This document shows, one piece after another, positions 29,701-38,690 of a DNA stretch of 64,000 bases; the stretch's first letter is position 1; each line of letters opens with the position of its first letter. Source of the DNA: Gallibacterium salpingitidis (GTDB lineage: Bacteria; Pseudomonadota; Gammaproteobacteria; Enterobacterales; Pasteurellaceae); contig NZ_JTJL01000013.1 of NCBI RefSeq assembly GCF_001678495.1, positions 29,175 through 93,174 of the forward strand, written 5' to 3'. Both the position numbers and the translations under genes were made by a program. Below the pieces are notes generated by a model that did not search any database, had not been told where the DNA came from, and saw only the letters and a list, made by a program, of their open reading frames with translations.

Positions 29701-30341
29701 TTGCTATTTTTCCTCATGGAGTTTTGAGATTATCCAAAAATATAAAACTTAATGATAATGACATACCTATAATTTCATCTTATGGTTTCTGCTTACCACA
29801 TAAAGGATTATTAGAGCTATTAGATGCTGTGTATATCTTACACCAGAGGGGATATAATATTAGATTAAATTTAATAAATGCTGAATATGATATTCCAGAA
29901 TCAAAACAATTAATACAAGATATACGAAAGAACATCAAGGAATATTCACTTGATAGATTCGTGACATTAAACAGTAATTTTCTGGAAGATAAGCAAAGTT
30001 TAGAGTTATTGGGGCAATCTGATTTGATTGTATTTGCGCATCAAAATACAAATGAATCATCAAGTGCGGCTGTTAGATATGGTCTTTCTACTGGAAAACC
30101 AGTGATGGTTACACCACTCAATATTTTTGAAGACTTAGGAGATAGTGTTTTTAAAACTATAGGTTGTTCACCATTGGAGATTGCTGATAGTATTATTAAA
30201 GTATTAGATGATATAAAAAGAAATAATAATAATGCACAATATATATTAGATAGAGCATATAAATGGCGAGAGTATTGTTATTATGATATTGTTGCAAAAA
30301 GACTTGAAAATATATGTGAAAGTTTATTGATCAATTCTTAA
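26727..30341 (+). CDS. Three-domain glycosyltransferase family 4 protein
   Basis: 1204 residues, one open frame. Domain 1 (about 1-410) begins IDLQGMQTESRFRGIGRYS and has HEGFGLPVLEAMSCG at 318-332. Domain 2 (about 460-830) has KAEGFGLPMAEAMLSG at 713-728. Both keep E-x7-E. Domain 3 (about 835-1204, starting NIGWITTWNTKCGIATYSS) has a GT4-like end, NESSSAAVRYGLSTGKPV near 1108, in which the second Glu is missing. Multi-domain GT4 proteins such as WbdA polymerise mannans by alternating linkages; with gmd-rmd present the donor here may be GDP-D-rhamnose and/or GDP-mannose. It probably makes the repeat unit of the main chain. Confidence 0.85.
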   Translation: MRIVIDLQGMQTESRFRGIGRYSMSLVKAIIRNNTTHNIIVALSNLFPDTIKHIKDELRNLLPEENIKVWNAIGPVRGNDKNNEDRRNISELIRELFLASLEPDLVILTSLFEGHIDDAITSIKKIDLSIKTGVILYDLIPYINSNIYLEGDEVYSDYYLSKIEYLKKADILFAISESSRNEAINYLSIEPNRIYNISSSIDEKFIKTSVSENKSTEILHKYNVDSKFIMYAPGGFDIRKNFENLISAYGMLEDDIKSRYKLVIVSKIDDYHRNILLNFAKKAFINEDQFIITGYVTDSELVALYSNCDLFVFPSLHEGFGLPVLEAMSCGAIVIGSNTTSIPEVIGCKDALFDPNDPLSIKNKISEALIDDKLREKLKNHNKKQIQKFSWDISAKNVINIIEKNIYYEPNKIQVTLDFIIDKISMLAIGSDDDTLRKIASVIDFNFNTSLRIMNKSSNKHMIRLEGPFDSSYSLAIVNREFARALNSLGHTVILHSTEGPGDFSPNKEFLDKNKDIELLNLRAVDEAYQKYEIMSRNLYPPRVSDMTGFINFLHCYAWEESGFPQNWVSDFNLNLDGIGCTSYHVRKILIDNGVKVYLPVIYDGTSHWKTVISNNNYKLSAKGFRFLHVSSCFPRKGVDELLEAYGQAFSIHDDVSLIIKTFPNPHNNVLTLISEQKIRNEKYPEVIVIDEDLSDSSLKSLYEQCDVLVAPSKAEGFGLPMAEAMLSGLPVITTNWGGQLDFCNDNNSWLVDYEFEYAKTHFNLFGSVWAKINIKDLSAKLRLAFLTNKKDRELMAKNGRDLLISKFKWEDVGNNFIHSIEYINHNFFDETDINIGWITTWNTKCGIATYSSHLINNMKKSKISIFAPNVQNIIGVDEKNVYRCWSIGKEYNNFNHIDKYIEQLDINVIVIQFNYGFFNHEELSEFIFKCKKQGLIVIMMMHSTVDPVGKEPSKNFQLYHIKDALRVCDRLLVHSVSDLNNLKKINLVSNVAIFPHGVLRLSKNIKLNDNDIPIISSYGFCLPHKGLLELLDAVYILHQRGYNIRLNLINAEYDIPESKQLIQDIRKNIKEYSLDRFVTLNSNFLEDKQSLELLGQSDLIVFAHQNTNESSSAAVRYGLSTGKPVMVTPLNIFEDLGDSVFKTIGCSPLEIADSIIKVLDDIKRNNNNAQYILDRAYKWREYCYYDIVAKRLENICESLLINS

Positions 30342-30464
30342 TAAAATATTTAATATTTTTAATAAGTAAGAGTTATGTGCAATCGAAAGAGGAAGTTGAG
30401 AATAAGAAAGATACTAAAAATTTGGTATATATATCTTGAAAGCTTCGAAAAGACATCTTTTTAG

Positions 30465-31241
30465 TTGTTTACGTGGCAAGCCGTGGATGAAGCTTTACTA
30501 GCGGGGATCCAAGCTATGCCAACTTGGAGAATTATAGAACAGATTAAAGGAGATAAGACAGATTTTTTGATTAATAAGAATATTAAATACATTGCAACAA
30601 GTAGGAATAATTTAGAGCAAAGATATTTTGACTTATTGAAGATGAGCAAAGCTGGTATCAAAGCATATGCATTTCATGTAGATGATATTCATGATGAATC
30701 TTACATGATATGCCATGAATTAGGTTATTTTTATAGAATATATGCTAATAAGTGGGATTTCCATAATTCTTTTAATGAAAGTGTTTGTTCTAAAAATATA
30801 ATATTAAAGACAATTCTTGGATATAGAGCGACTTTGAGTGAAGGTACTATCTTTAATAAAGAAGGCTATCCAGATTTTTTAGCAAATGTGTCAGGTATTT
30901 CATATTTAGAAGATTGGGGACGTTGGTCTGATGTTAATTTAAATAAGTATGTAGAATTTGCATTTAAAGAAGCATTACCTAAAAATTTTAAGTTAGAATT
31001 AGAAATTGGGGGATATCAAAATGTAGGGAATTTTATTACTGTTAAAATTGGAGGAAAAATAAAAAAATTAAAATTAGTAGATTCCAGTATTAGAAAATAT
31101 GAATTGGAGTTTTATGATATTGAAAATGCAACTACTATTAAAATTGTCCCTCCAAAACCAACTAGCCCAAAAAGTTTGCAGCAAAGTAATGATACAAGAA
31201 AATTAGGCTTAAGTTTTGCTTCTTTAAGAATTTTGAAGTGA
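30465..31241 (+). pseudogene. 5'-truncated surface-glycan gene with DUF7024-like C-terminal domain
   Basis: 258 codons open from a TTG directly after an in-frame TAG at 30462. No ribosome binding site or ATG start is present. The N-terminal part (WQAVDEALLAGIQAMPTW ... GIKAYAFHVDD ... ELGYFYRIYANKW) looks like the end of a TIM-barrel phosphodiesterase-type domain that lacks its beginning. The last 120 residues (LEDWGRWSDVN, FKEALPKNFKLELE, IKIVPPKPTSPKSL, RKLGLSFASLRI) match the beta domain found at the end of many phosphoglycerol/glycan transferases (DUF7024 type). I read it as the 3' remainder of a longer gene; a functional short form cannot be excluded. Confidence 0.55.
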
Positions 31242-31348
31242 AGTTTATTTAGGAATAAAGATAGTATCACAATTATATTAAAGTTATAGATATTCTAGTA
31301 TATAATAAACCTTTTACTAGTATATTTAATATGAATAGGTATCAATAA

Positions 31349-32382
<1,034 letters not shown>

Positions 32383-32383
<1 letters not shown>

Positions 32384-33261
32384 TGATAAAAGTATTAATT
32401 ACTGGGATCGATAGTTTTACAGGTGCTTATCTAAAAACATGCCTAACAATGGCTAAGTATGATGTTTATGGAACATCTGTAAAAAATATTTCTGACAAGG
32501 TTTCAATTTGTGATATCAAAGATAAACAACAAATTAAGTCTGTGCTGGAAAAAGTTAAACCTGAATTTATCATTCATTTATCAGGAATATCTTTTGCTGC
32601 TCATGATAAGAATGATGATTTCTATGCTATTAATACAGTTGGAACAACAAATTTGCTTGAGTCAGTGATTGAATTAAATTTAAATATTCAAAAAATTATT
32701 TTAGCAAGTAGTGCAACCGTATATGGTAATCAAGGGCTAGAAGTTTTGGATGAATCTCTTCATCCAAAACCTAGTAATCATTATGGTATGAGTAAATATG
32801 CTATGGAATGTTTAGCAAGAAATTATTTTGATAAACTTCCTATCATTATTGCTCGACCATTCAATTATACAGGCATAGGGCAGGCAGATCATTTTTTGAT
32901 ACCTAAAATTGTTAAACATTATCGTGAGAAAAAAAGTACAATTGAACTTGGTAATTTAGATGTAGCAAGAGAATTTAACTCTGTTGAAGATGTGTGTGAT
33001 ATTTATAAACGATTGCTAGAAAGCGATATTCATAGTGAAATTGTGAATATTTGTAGTGGCAAAGGTATTAAATTATTAGATGTCATTGATATCATGAATG
33101 AAATTGCTGGATATAAAATGAATATCAAAGTAAATCCATTATTTGTTCGTAAAGGTGAAATTAAAACTTTAACAGGTTCTAAGGTTAAATTAGAAAAGTT
33201 ATTAGGCAATATTAAATTTAGAAAAATGCGTGATATCTTATCAGAAATATTCATACAGTAA
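32383..33261 (+). CDS. rmd: GDP-4-keto-6-deoxy-D-mannose reductase (GDP-D-rhamnose synthase)
   Basis: 292 residues. SDR fold with LITGIDSFTGAYLKT at the start, ASSATVYGNQ near 108, YGMSK (YxxxK) near 132, RPFNYTGIGQADHFLIPKIV near 158. This last block and the length match RMD of Pseudomonas and Aneurinibacillus. It reduces the Gmd product at C4 to give GDP-D-rhamnose. A GDP-6-deoxy-talose synthase or GDP-fucose synthase is less likely; the latter has an epimerase motif I do not see. Starts one base inside the gmd stop. Confidence 0.85.
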
Positions 33262-33286
33262 ATTTATTTTAAAAGGAGTAAATTGA

Positions 33287-34003
33287 ATGATACAATTTTC
33301 AATTATCATTCCATGTTATAATGAACAGGCTAATATTCTTAACTTAGTAGATCGCATTAATAATTTACAAAAATCATATAATGTTGAATATATTCTTGTA
33401 GACAATGGATCTAAGGATGATAGTAAAAATATTTTCAGACAATATATTGATGGGAAATATAATAATATAAAAGTAGTATATGTAGAAGAGAATAAAGGCT
33501 ATGGATATGGCATTCAGCAAGGGATGAAAGTTGCTATAGGGGAATATATTGGTTGGATACATGCTGATATGCAAGTACCTATTGAAGAATTAATGTATTT
33601 TTTTGATATAGTAATAGAAGAAGATAATAGAAAGAAATTTTTATTTATCAAAGGGGTACGAAAAAATAGATCATTTATTGATAAAATATTTACTATGGGA
33701 CAATCAATCTTTAATAGTATTCTTTTCACTCATTATATGTATGATATAGGAGCTATACCCGTGTTATTTCACAGATCATTGATTGATAATATTGACTGTA
33801 TGCCAAATGATTTTTCTTTAGAATTATATATTTATGTAGAAGCCATATCTAAAAAATTTCTTGTAAAAAGAAAAATAGTTAATTTATTTAAGAGACAAAA
33901 TGGCTTTTCTTCTTGGAATCAAGGATTTTTATCCAAACTTTCCCAGAGCAAAAAGATTTTTATAAATAGCATTAAAATTAAGAAAGGAGAGAAAGTACTA
34001 TGA
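33287..34003 (+). CDS. Glycosyltransferase family 2 (polyprenyl-phosphate sugar synthase-like)
   Basis: 238 residues, GT-A fold: FSIIIPCYNEQANI, VDNGSKDDS, NKGYGYGIQQGM and the DxD-like HADMQ near residue 91. The set resembles DPM1/GtrB/ArnC enzymes that make undecaprenyl-phosphate-linked single sugars, but I see no C-terminal membrane pair, so it is closer in size to soluble Dpm1. A good ribosome binding site AAAAGGAG precedes the ATG. It is the first of a run of overlapping genes ending with GtrA and a polytopic transferase, which fits a lipid-linked branch sugar pathway. Confidence 0.8.
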   Translation: MIQFSIIIPCYNEQANILNLVDRINNLQKSYNVEYILVDNGSKDDSKNIFRQYIDGKYNNIKVVYVEENKGYGYGIQQGMKVAIGEYIGWIHADMQVPIEELMYFFDIVIEEDNRKKFLFIKGVRKNRSFIDKIFTMGQSIFNSILFTHYMYDIGAIPVLFHRSLIDNIDCMPNDFSLELYIYVEAISKKFLVKRKIVNLFKRQNGFSSWNQGFLSKLSQSKKIFINSIKIKKGEKVL

Positions 34004-35028
34004 AAATATTAATCACTGGTGCTGCTGGTTTTATTGGTTCACAACTTGCTCATAGACTATGGAAAAATCAGGCAGAACTTATTCTGATTGATAATTTTTC
34101 ATATGGTAGAGAAGATAATTTAATTTTTGATGATCATAATTTTATCCATGATGTAATAAATATGGATATCCGTGACAAAGAAGGAATAAAATCGATATTT
34201 AAATCACATGAAATAGATTTTGTCTATAATTTTGCAGGTATTGCTCCCTTACCAGATTGCCAATTACATCCACAAGATGCTATAGATGTGAATGTAATTG
34301 GTTTTGTTAATTTACTTGAGAGTTCGAGGGTTTATGGTGTTAAAAAAGTTATCCAGGCAAGTACTAATGCTATATATGAAAATTCGACGACTTTCCCATG
34401 TATTGAAAGTGATTTAAGTTTACCGACTTTAATATATCCTAATACGAAGTATGTTTCAGAGAGGTTTGCCCAATCATATAGTGACACATATGGTATGAGT
34501 GTGACTTGTTTAAGATTAGCAAATGTTTATGGACCACATGTTGACTGTTTAAGAGTACATCCGCCTCTTGTGGCATATATGGTAAAAGAGCTTTATTATG
34601 GTAGAGAGCCAATATTTCATTCGACAGGAGAGCAAAGGCGAGATTATATTTATGTAGAAGATCTGATCGACCTAGCAATAGCAGTACAAGATTCTGTTGG
34701 TTTTGACATAGTAAATGCATCATCTAATCAAAATTACTCTGTTAATGAATTATATGAAATAGCAAAAAATATTATGCGTAAAGATATCACTTCTAAATTT
34801 GCAGATAATTCTCATTTTTGGAGAAAGTATCCTGGTTTATTTGAAGGTAAATATTCAATGAATGAGTCTATACTCAGCCATGAAATTAATAAATATACTT
34901 TATGTAATAATTCTTATGCGAAGAAAAAATATGGATGGACTCCGAAAATTTCAATTGAGGATGGGTTAAAGAAATTAATAGAATCAGAATGTAGTTTGCT
35001 GAATAAATTAGAGAAAAATAAGAAATGA
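34000..35028 (+). CDS. NAD-dependent sugar epimerase/dehydratase (extended SDR)
   Basis: 342 residues. ILITGAAGFIGSQLAHRL at the start, STNAIYENS near 123, YPNTK (YxxxK) near 147, RLANVYGPH near 168 and RRDYIYVEDLIDLAI. Related to UDP-glucose/GlcNAc 4-epimerases, but the substrate cannot be set. Overlaps GT2 upstream and the nucleotidyltransferase downstream by four bases each (ATGA), so it is part of one pathway with them. With the kinase, nucleotidyltransferase and phosphatase beside it, it may finish or modify the activated sugar. Confidence 0.85.
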   Translation: MKILITGAAGFIGSQLAHRLWKNQAELILIDNFSYGREDNLIFDDHNFIHDVINMDIRDKEGIKSIFKSHEIDFVYNFAGIAPLPDCQLHPQDAIDVNVIGFVNLLESSRVYGVKKVIQASTNAIYENSTTFPCIESDLSLPTLIYPNTKYVSERFAQSYSDTYGMSVTCLRLANVYGPHVDCLRVHPPLVAYMVKELYYGREPIFHSTGEQRRDYIYVEDLIDLAIAVQDSVGFDIVNASSNQNYSVNELYEIAKNIMRKDITSKFADNSHFWRKYPGLFEGKYSMNESILSHEINKYTLCNNSYAKKKYGWTPKISIEDGLKKLIESECSLLNKLEKNKK

Positions 35029-35771
35029 AAAAAAATAAAATTCATCTTGTGATGCCGATGGCTGGTAGAGGTTCACGTTTTTATAAGGAAGGTTATAATA
35101 TTCCAAAACCATTAATAGAGATTTATGGAAAGCCTTTTTTTTATTGGGCAACAAGATCAATTGCTAAATTTATTGAAATAGAAACCTTACAATTTATAGT
35201 TTTAAGAGAACATGTAGAAAAATATGACATAGATCTTAAAATTATAAAAGAGTTTCCTGATGCAAAAATTCAAGTAATCAGTGATGTCACAGAAGGCGCA
35301 GTTGTTACCTGTATGAAAGGTATAGATATAATCAAAGATAATTATCCCCTTGTCTTTAATGATTGTGATCATCTTTTTAAATGTTCACCATTGAATCTAT
35401 TCTGTAAAAATGGAATAGATGAATCTATAGATGGTATTTTGTTAACTTTTAAATCAGATAGCAATAAATATAGTTTTATACAAAAAAATAATGAAGGAAA
35501 TATTATTAGGACAGTAGAAAAAGAAGTGATAAGTAATGAAGCTATATGTGGTTGCTATTATTTTAAGGATGTAGATTGCTTCAAGAGGGCTGCATTAGAA
35601 TATTTAGGTAACTGTAGATATAATGAATATTATATGAGTGGTGTATATAATATTATGATTGGGCATAGACAAATTATAAAAAGTATGTTAACTGACTTTC
35701 ATGTACCATTTGGTGTTCCTGATGAATTTATTATTGCTAAACAATCTGATGCTTATCTGGAGTTAATATAA
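35025..35771 (+). CDS. Sugar/alcohol-phosphate nucleotidylyltransferase
   Basis: 248 residues. NTP-transferase fold with HLVMPMAGRGSRFYKEGYNIPKP (GxGxR...K nucleotide loop) at residues 5-27, GAVVTCMKG near 91 and the metal-binding NDCDH near residue 114. The substrate is not recognisable: related enzymes activate hexose-1-P, heptose-1-P, or phosphorylated amino acids or alcohols in capsule loci. It overlaps its neighbours at both ends (four bases and one base), which ties it to the epimerase and to the flippase-kinase fusion. Confidence 0.82.
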   Translation: MKKNKIHLVMPMAGRGSRFYKEGYNIPKPLIEIYGKPFFYWATRSIAKFIEIETLQFIVLREHVEKYDIDLKIIKEFPDAKIQVISDVTEGAVVTCMKGIDIIKDNYPLVFNDCDHLFKCSPLNLFCKNGIDESIDGILLTFKSDSNKYSFIQKNNEGNIIRTVEKEVISNEAICGCYYFKDVDCFKRAALEYLGNCRYNEYYMSGVYNIMIGHRQIIKSMLTDFHVPFGVPDEFIIAKQSDAYLELI

Positions 35772-37717
35772 TGTTTTTAATATTCTTCTCTATTATTTTT
35801 ATGATTATAGGGCATTTATATAAAGTAAGGCGATGGGGACTTTATATTTCTATATATGAAACACCAAATTATGGGAATTTACTAAACGCTCTATCTGTAG
35901 GTCATATATTAAATATTTTTTTTCCACTTACTAGATTAGGAGATATAGTTAGAATATTAATCTCAGGGAGAAAATTAAAAAATGGATACCCTTTTTCTAT
36001 AGCAACAGTTATTGCTGATTTGTATATTGATTTATTGACTGTTGGACTCTTTTTTATTATTTTTACCCTTTATGCTAATAATTACATAAAAGATGGGGGG
36101 GGGTATATAAATAATATAGCCTCGTACTATATAGTATTTATGTGTATAGTAATATTCATTACTATGCTAATAGTTATTAATAGAAAATGGGTAAAAAAAT
36201 ATATCTCAATTTTTTCTACGATTTTTAATGAAAATATCGAATTTGGTTTATTATACACATCATATTTATCAATCGCATCAATAAAAGATATTATTTTAAA
36301 TATTAATAGAATAAAATTTTTTATATACTCAATCATTATATGGGGATCTTATATTTTATCTTATATACTTTTTTCTAAAAGTATCTATGAATTTTATAAT
36401 GATGAGAGTTATAGTGTTTTAAAAATTTTTTCGATCCTATTTTCTGGTCTAAGTGTCTATCAAGTAGATAATAATATATTATATCTCTGGTTAGTATTTT
36501 TACTCAGTCCACTACTTATTTGTTTTGTGATTTCTTATTCATACAATAAATATTCTAAGAATTCTAAAAATTTCAATTATAAGATTATATTACCACAATT
36601 AAGCAAGACAGATAAGTTAGCTTTTTTACGAATATATTATGCTGAAGAAAATCGAGAGCATATAAAAAATTATATTAAAATGAATAAAAATGTAGTCATT
36701 ATTGAAGATTTTTCTGCAGGCTCGAATGCTTCAACAATCTTAATTATTAAGAATGATCAGATGTATTTCCGTAAATATGCGTTTGATGATGACGGTGTGA
36801 AATTAGCTGAACAAGTAGATTGGATAGAGCATCATGGAAGTGATATACCATTACCTCTTATTTTAAATAAGAGAATTGGAGGAAGTTTTTGTTCATATGA
36901 TATGTATAGTTATGCTAGTGCAGTAGGTCTATTTAAGTATATACACACTATGCCAATTGCTAATAGCTGGAGCATATTAGAATCAGCTTTGAATGATATT
37001 AGCTTTGGATTATATTCTAAAAATAATAGAAAGGCTGATGATTATAAGATAAAAGAATATATTTTTAATAAAATTTATAAGAATTTAGAAATTATAAAAA
37101 ATAAGAATAAATATATAATGAATTTAGAAAAATTCGAAGAAGTTAGAGTGAATGGAAAACAATTAAAAACATTACGATTCTATGAAGATATGTTTGAGTT
37201 TTCTCATTTATATAATATTTTTAAGGACGATTGGTACTCAGATATTCATGGAGATTTAACTATTGAAAATATTGTATGCTTATCTAACCCTTATGATATA
37301 GATAAATGTGAATATGAATTTATGAAAAGTGTAATACCTGATAATTATTATTTTATTGATCCTAATACAGGAAATTTACATGATTCGCCATTCTTAGATT
37401 ATGCAAAATTACTACAGTCTTTGCATGGTAATTATGAATTTTTGATGATGGTGAATAATGTTTCCATAGATGAAGATAATGTTAATTACTTATTACTAAA
37501 AACGGAAATATATGGAAAAATTTATAAAAAATATAGAGATTATCTTTTAAGAAGATTTGATAAAAAAGAAATATTAAGTATATATTATCATGAAGTTGTT
37601 CATTGGTTAAGATTAATGCCATATAAAATTAGAAAAGATGAAAAATTATCGGTAGTGTTTTATACTGGTTTATTACAAGTGTTAGCGGATGTTTGGAGAT
37701 TAGAAAATAATGGATAA
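35771..37717 (+). CDS. Fusion of a LPG-synthase-like membrane domain and an APH-type kinase, with G9 tract
   Basis: 648 residues. Residues 1-265: about seven hydrophobic segments, with LNALSVGHILNIFFPLTRLGDIVRI near 35-60 and IATVIADLYIDLLTV near 77-91, the pattern of the lysylphosphatidylglycerol-synthase TM (UPF0104, flippase-like) family. Residues about 300-640: a kinase of the aminoglycoside/choline phosphotransferase type, with catalytic HGDLTIENIV near 495 and the metal-binding YFIDPNTGN near 530. I know of no named protein with this fusion. A run of nine G at codons 109-111 (Gly-Gly-Gly) lies in the membrane half; a one-base slip would remove the kinase. Overlaps neighbours by 1 and 8 bases. 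Confidence 0.75.
   Translation: MFLIFFSIIFMIIGHLYKVRRWGLYISIYETPNYGNLLNALSVGHILNIFFPLTRLGDIVRILISGRKLKNGYPFSIATVIADLYIDLLTVGLFFIIFTLYANNYIKDGGGYINNIASYYIVFMCIVIFITMLIVINRKWVKKYISIFSTIFNENIEFGLLYTSYLSIASIKDIILNINRIKFFIYSIIIWGSYILSYILFSKSIYEFYNDESYSVLKIFSILFSGLSVYQVDNNILYLWLVFLLSPLLICFVISYSYNKYSKNSKNFNYKIILPQLSKTDKLAFLRIYYAEENREHIKNYIKMNKNVVIIEDFSAGSNASTILIIKNDQMYFRKYAFDDDGVKLAEQVDWIEHHGSDIPLPLILNKRIGGSFCSYDMYSYASAVGLFKYIHTMPIANSWSILESALNDISFGLYSKNNRKADDYKIKEYIFNKIYKNLEIIKNKNKYIMNLEKFEEVRVNGKQLKTLRFYEDMFEFSHLYNIFKDDWYSDIHGDLTIENIVCLSNPYDIDKCEYEFMKSVIPDNYYFIDPNTGNLHDSPFLDYAKLLQSLHGNYEFLMMVNNVSIDEDNVNYLLLKTEIYGKIYKKYRDYLLRRFDKKEILSIYYHEVVHWLRLMPYKIRKDEKLSVVFYTGLLQVLADVWRLENNG
36095..36103 (+). 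repeat. G9 tract inside the flippase-kinase fusion gene
   Basis: Nine consecutive G, read GAT GGG GGG GGG TAT in frame. It is strikingly out of character for such an AT-rich gene. Present length gives an open frame. It is a probable slipped-strand on/off switch. Confidence 0.9.
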
Positions 37718-38285
37718 AAAAAATAAACTAGCTGTTTTTGACTTAGATGGAACTTTATATGATACGACAGTAGTTAATTTTAATTCTTATGTGGTTGCAA
37801 TGCAAAAATATGGATTTAGTCCTAGTATAGATTATCAATATTTTAAAACATTTTGTAATGGTAGAAATTATAAAGTTTTTCTACCAGAAATAATTGAAAA
37901 AATTTCAATTGGTGATATGGAAAGAATTCATAGAGAGAAATTAAATATATATAAGCAATATCTGCACTATTCAAAAAGAAACAATCACCTTTTTCATATT
38001 CTTCAAAGTATTAAAAATGAATATATTACGGCCATTGCAACAACAGCATCTAGGCATAATACGTTAGATATTTTAGAAAAGTTTGGAGATATAGAATTAT
38101 TTGATTTTATAATTACTAAAGAAGATGTGAGTAACACTAAGCCAGATCCTGAGTGTTATATTCTTGCAATGAATATAGCTGCAGCTACTCCAGAGAATAC
38201 ATTGATTTTTGAAGATTCAGAAGTTGGTTTAAATGCTGCAAAACTAAGTAAGGCATCATATATACAAATTTTTGGCTTTAATTGA
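37710..38285 (+). CDS. HAD-superfamily phosphatase (subfamily IA)
   Basis: 191 residues. HAD motif I is FDLDGTLYD (residues 10-18), motif II TTAS near 111, motif III KPDPE near 147 and motif IV FEDSEVGL near 169; a small helical cap lies between I and II. All four catalytic motifs are complete. It may remove a phosphate from a bis-phosphorylated sugar or alcohol before activation by the nucleotidyltransferase upstream, as GmhB does in heptose activation; that is inference. Overlaps the fusion gene by 8 bases. Confidence 0.85.
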   Translation: MDKKNKLAVFDLDGTLYDTTVVNFNSYVVAMQKYGFSPSIDYQYFKTFCNGRNYKVFLPEIIEKISIGDMERIHREKLNIYKQYLHYSKRNNHLFHILQSIKNEYITAIATTASRHNTLDILEKFGDIELFDFIITKEDVSNTKPDPECYILAMNIAAATPENTLIFEDSEVGLNAAKLSKASYIQIFGFN

Positions 38286-38309
38286 TAGTATATTATTATA
38301 ATATAATTT

Positions 38310-38690
38310 ATGTTAACATCATCTTATAAAATTATAATAAAATTTTTGATTGTAGGTGGAATATGTACAATACTCGATTTATTTATATATATGCTACTTT
38401 TCGAACCTATTGGCATATTATGTAGCAAAGCTTTTTCTATGACTATTTCCACGATAGTTAATTATTTTCTAAATAAACTTTGGAGTTTTTCAAGGAGAAA
38501 TTCCTATTTAAAGACGGAAATTACTAAATATATGATTTCACAATTTTTGAATATACTAATTAACACAGGGATAAATTCTATTACTTTCAATATAATTAAT
38601 GACAAAATGCTCTCATTTTTGATGGCAACAGGAATTGCAACAATTTTTAATTATACATTACAACGTTATTGGGTTTTTAAATATGATTAA
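38310..38690 (+). CDS. GtrA-family membrane protein (lipid-linked sugar flippase)
   Basis: 126 residues, four hydrophobic segments. Begins IIKFLIVGGICTILDLFIYMLLFE and has the family sequence STIVNYFLNKLWSF near residue 48 and NYTLQRYWVFK at the C-terminus, both diagnostic for GtrA. GtrA proteins flip undecaprenyl-phosphate-linked glucose or similar for O-antigen or teichoic acid decoration. It overlaps the polytopic transferase gene by 8 bases and sits in one run with a GT2 gene, giving the three parts of a Gtr system. Confidence 0.9.
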   Translation: MLTSSYKIIIKFLIVGGICTILDLFIYMLLFEPIGILCSKAFSMTISTIVNYFLNKLWSFSRRNSYLKTEITKYMISQFLNILINTGINSITFNIINDKMLSFLMATGIATIFNYTLQRYWVFKYD

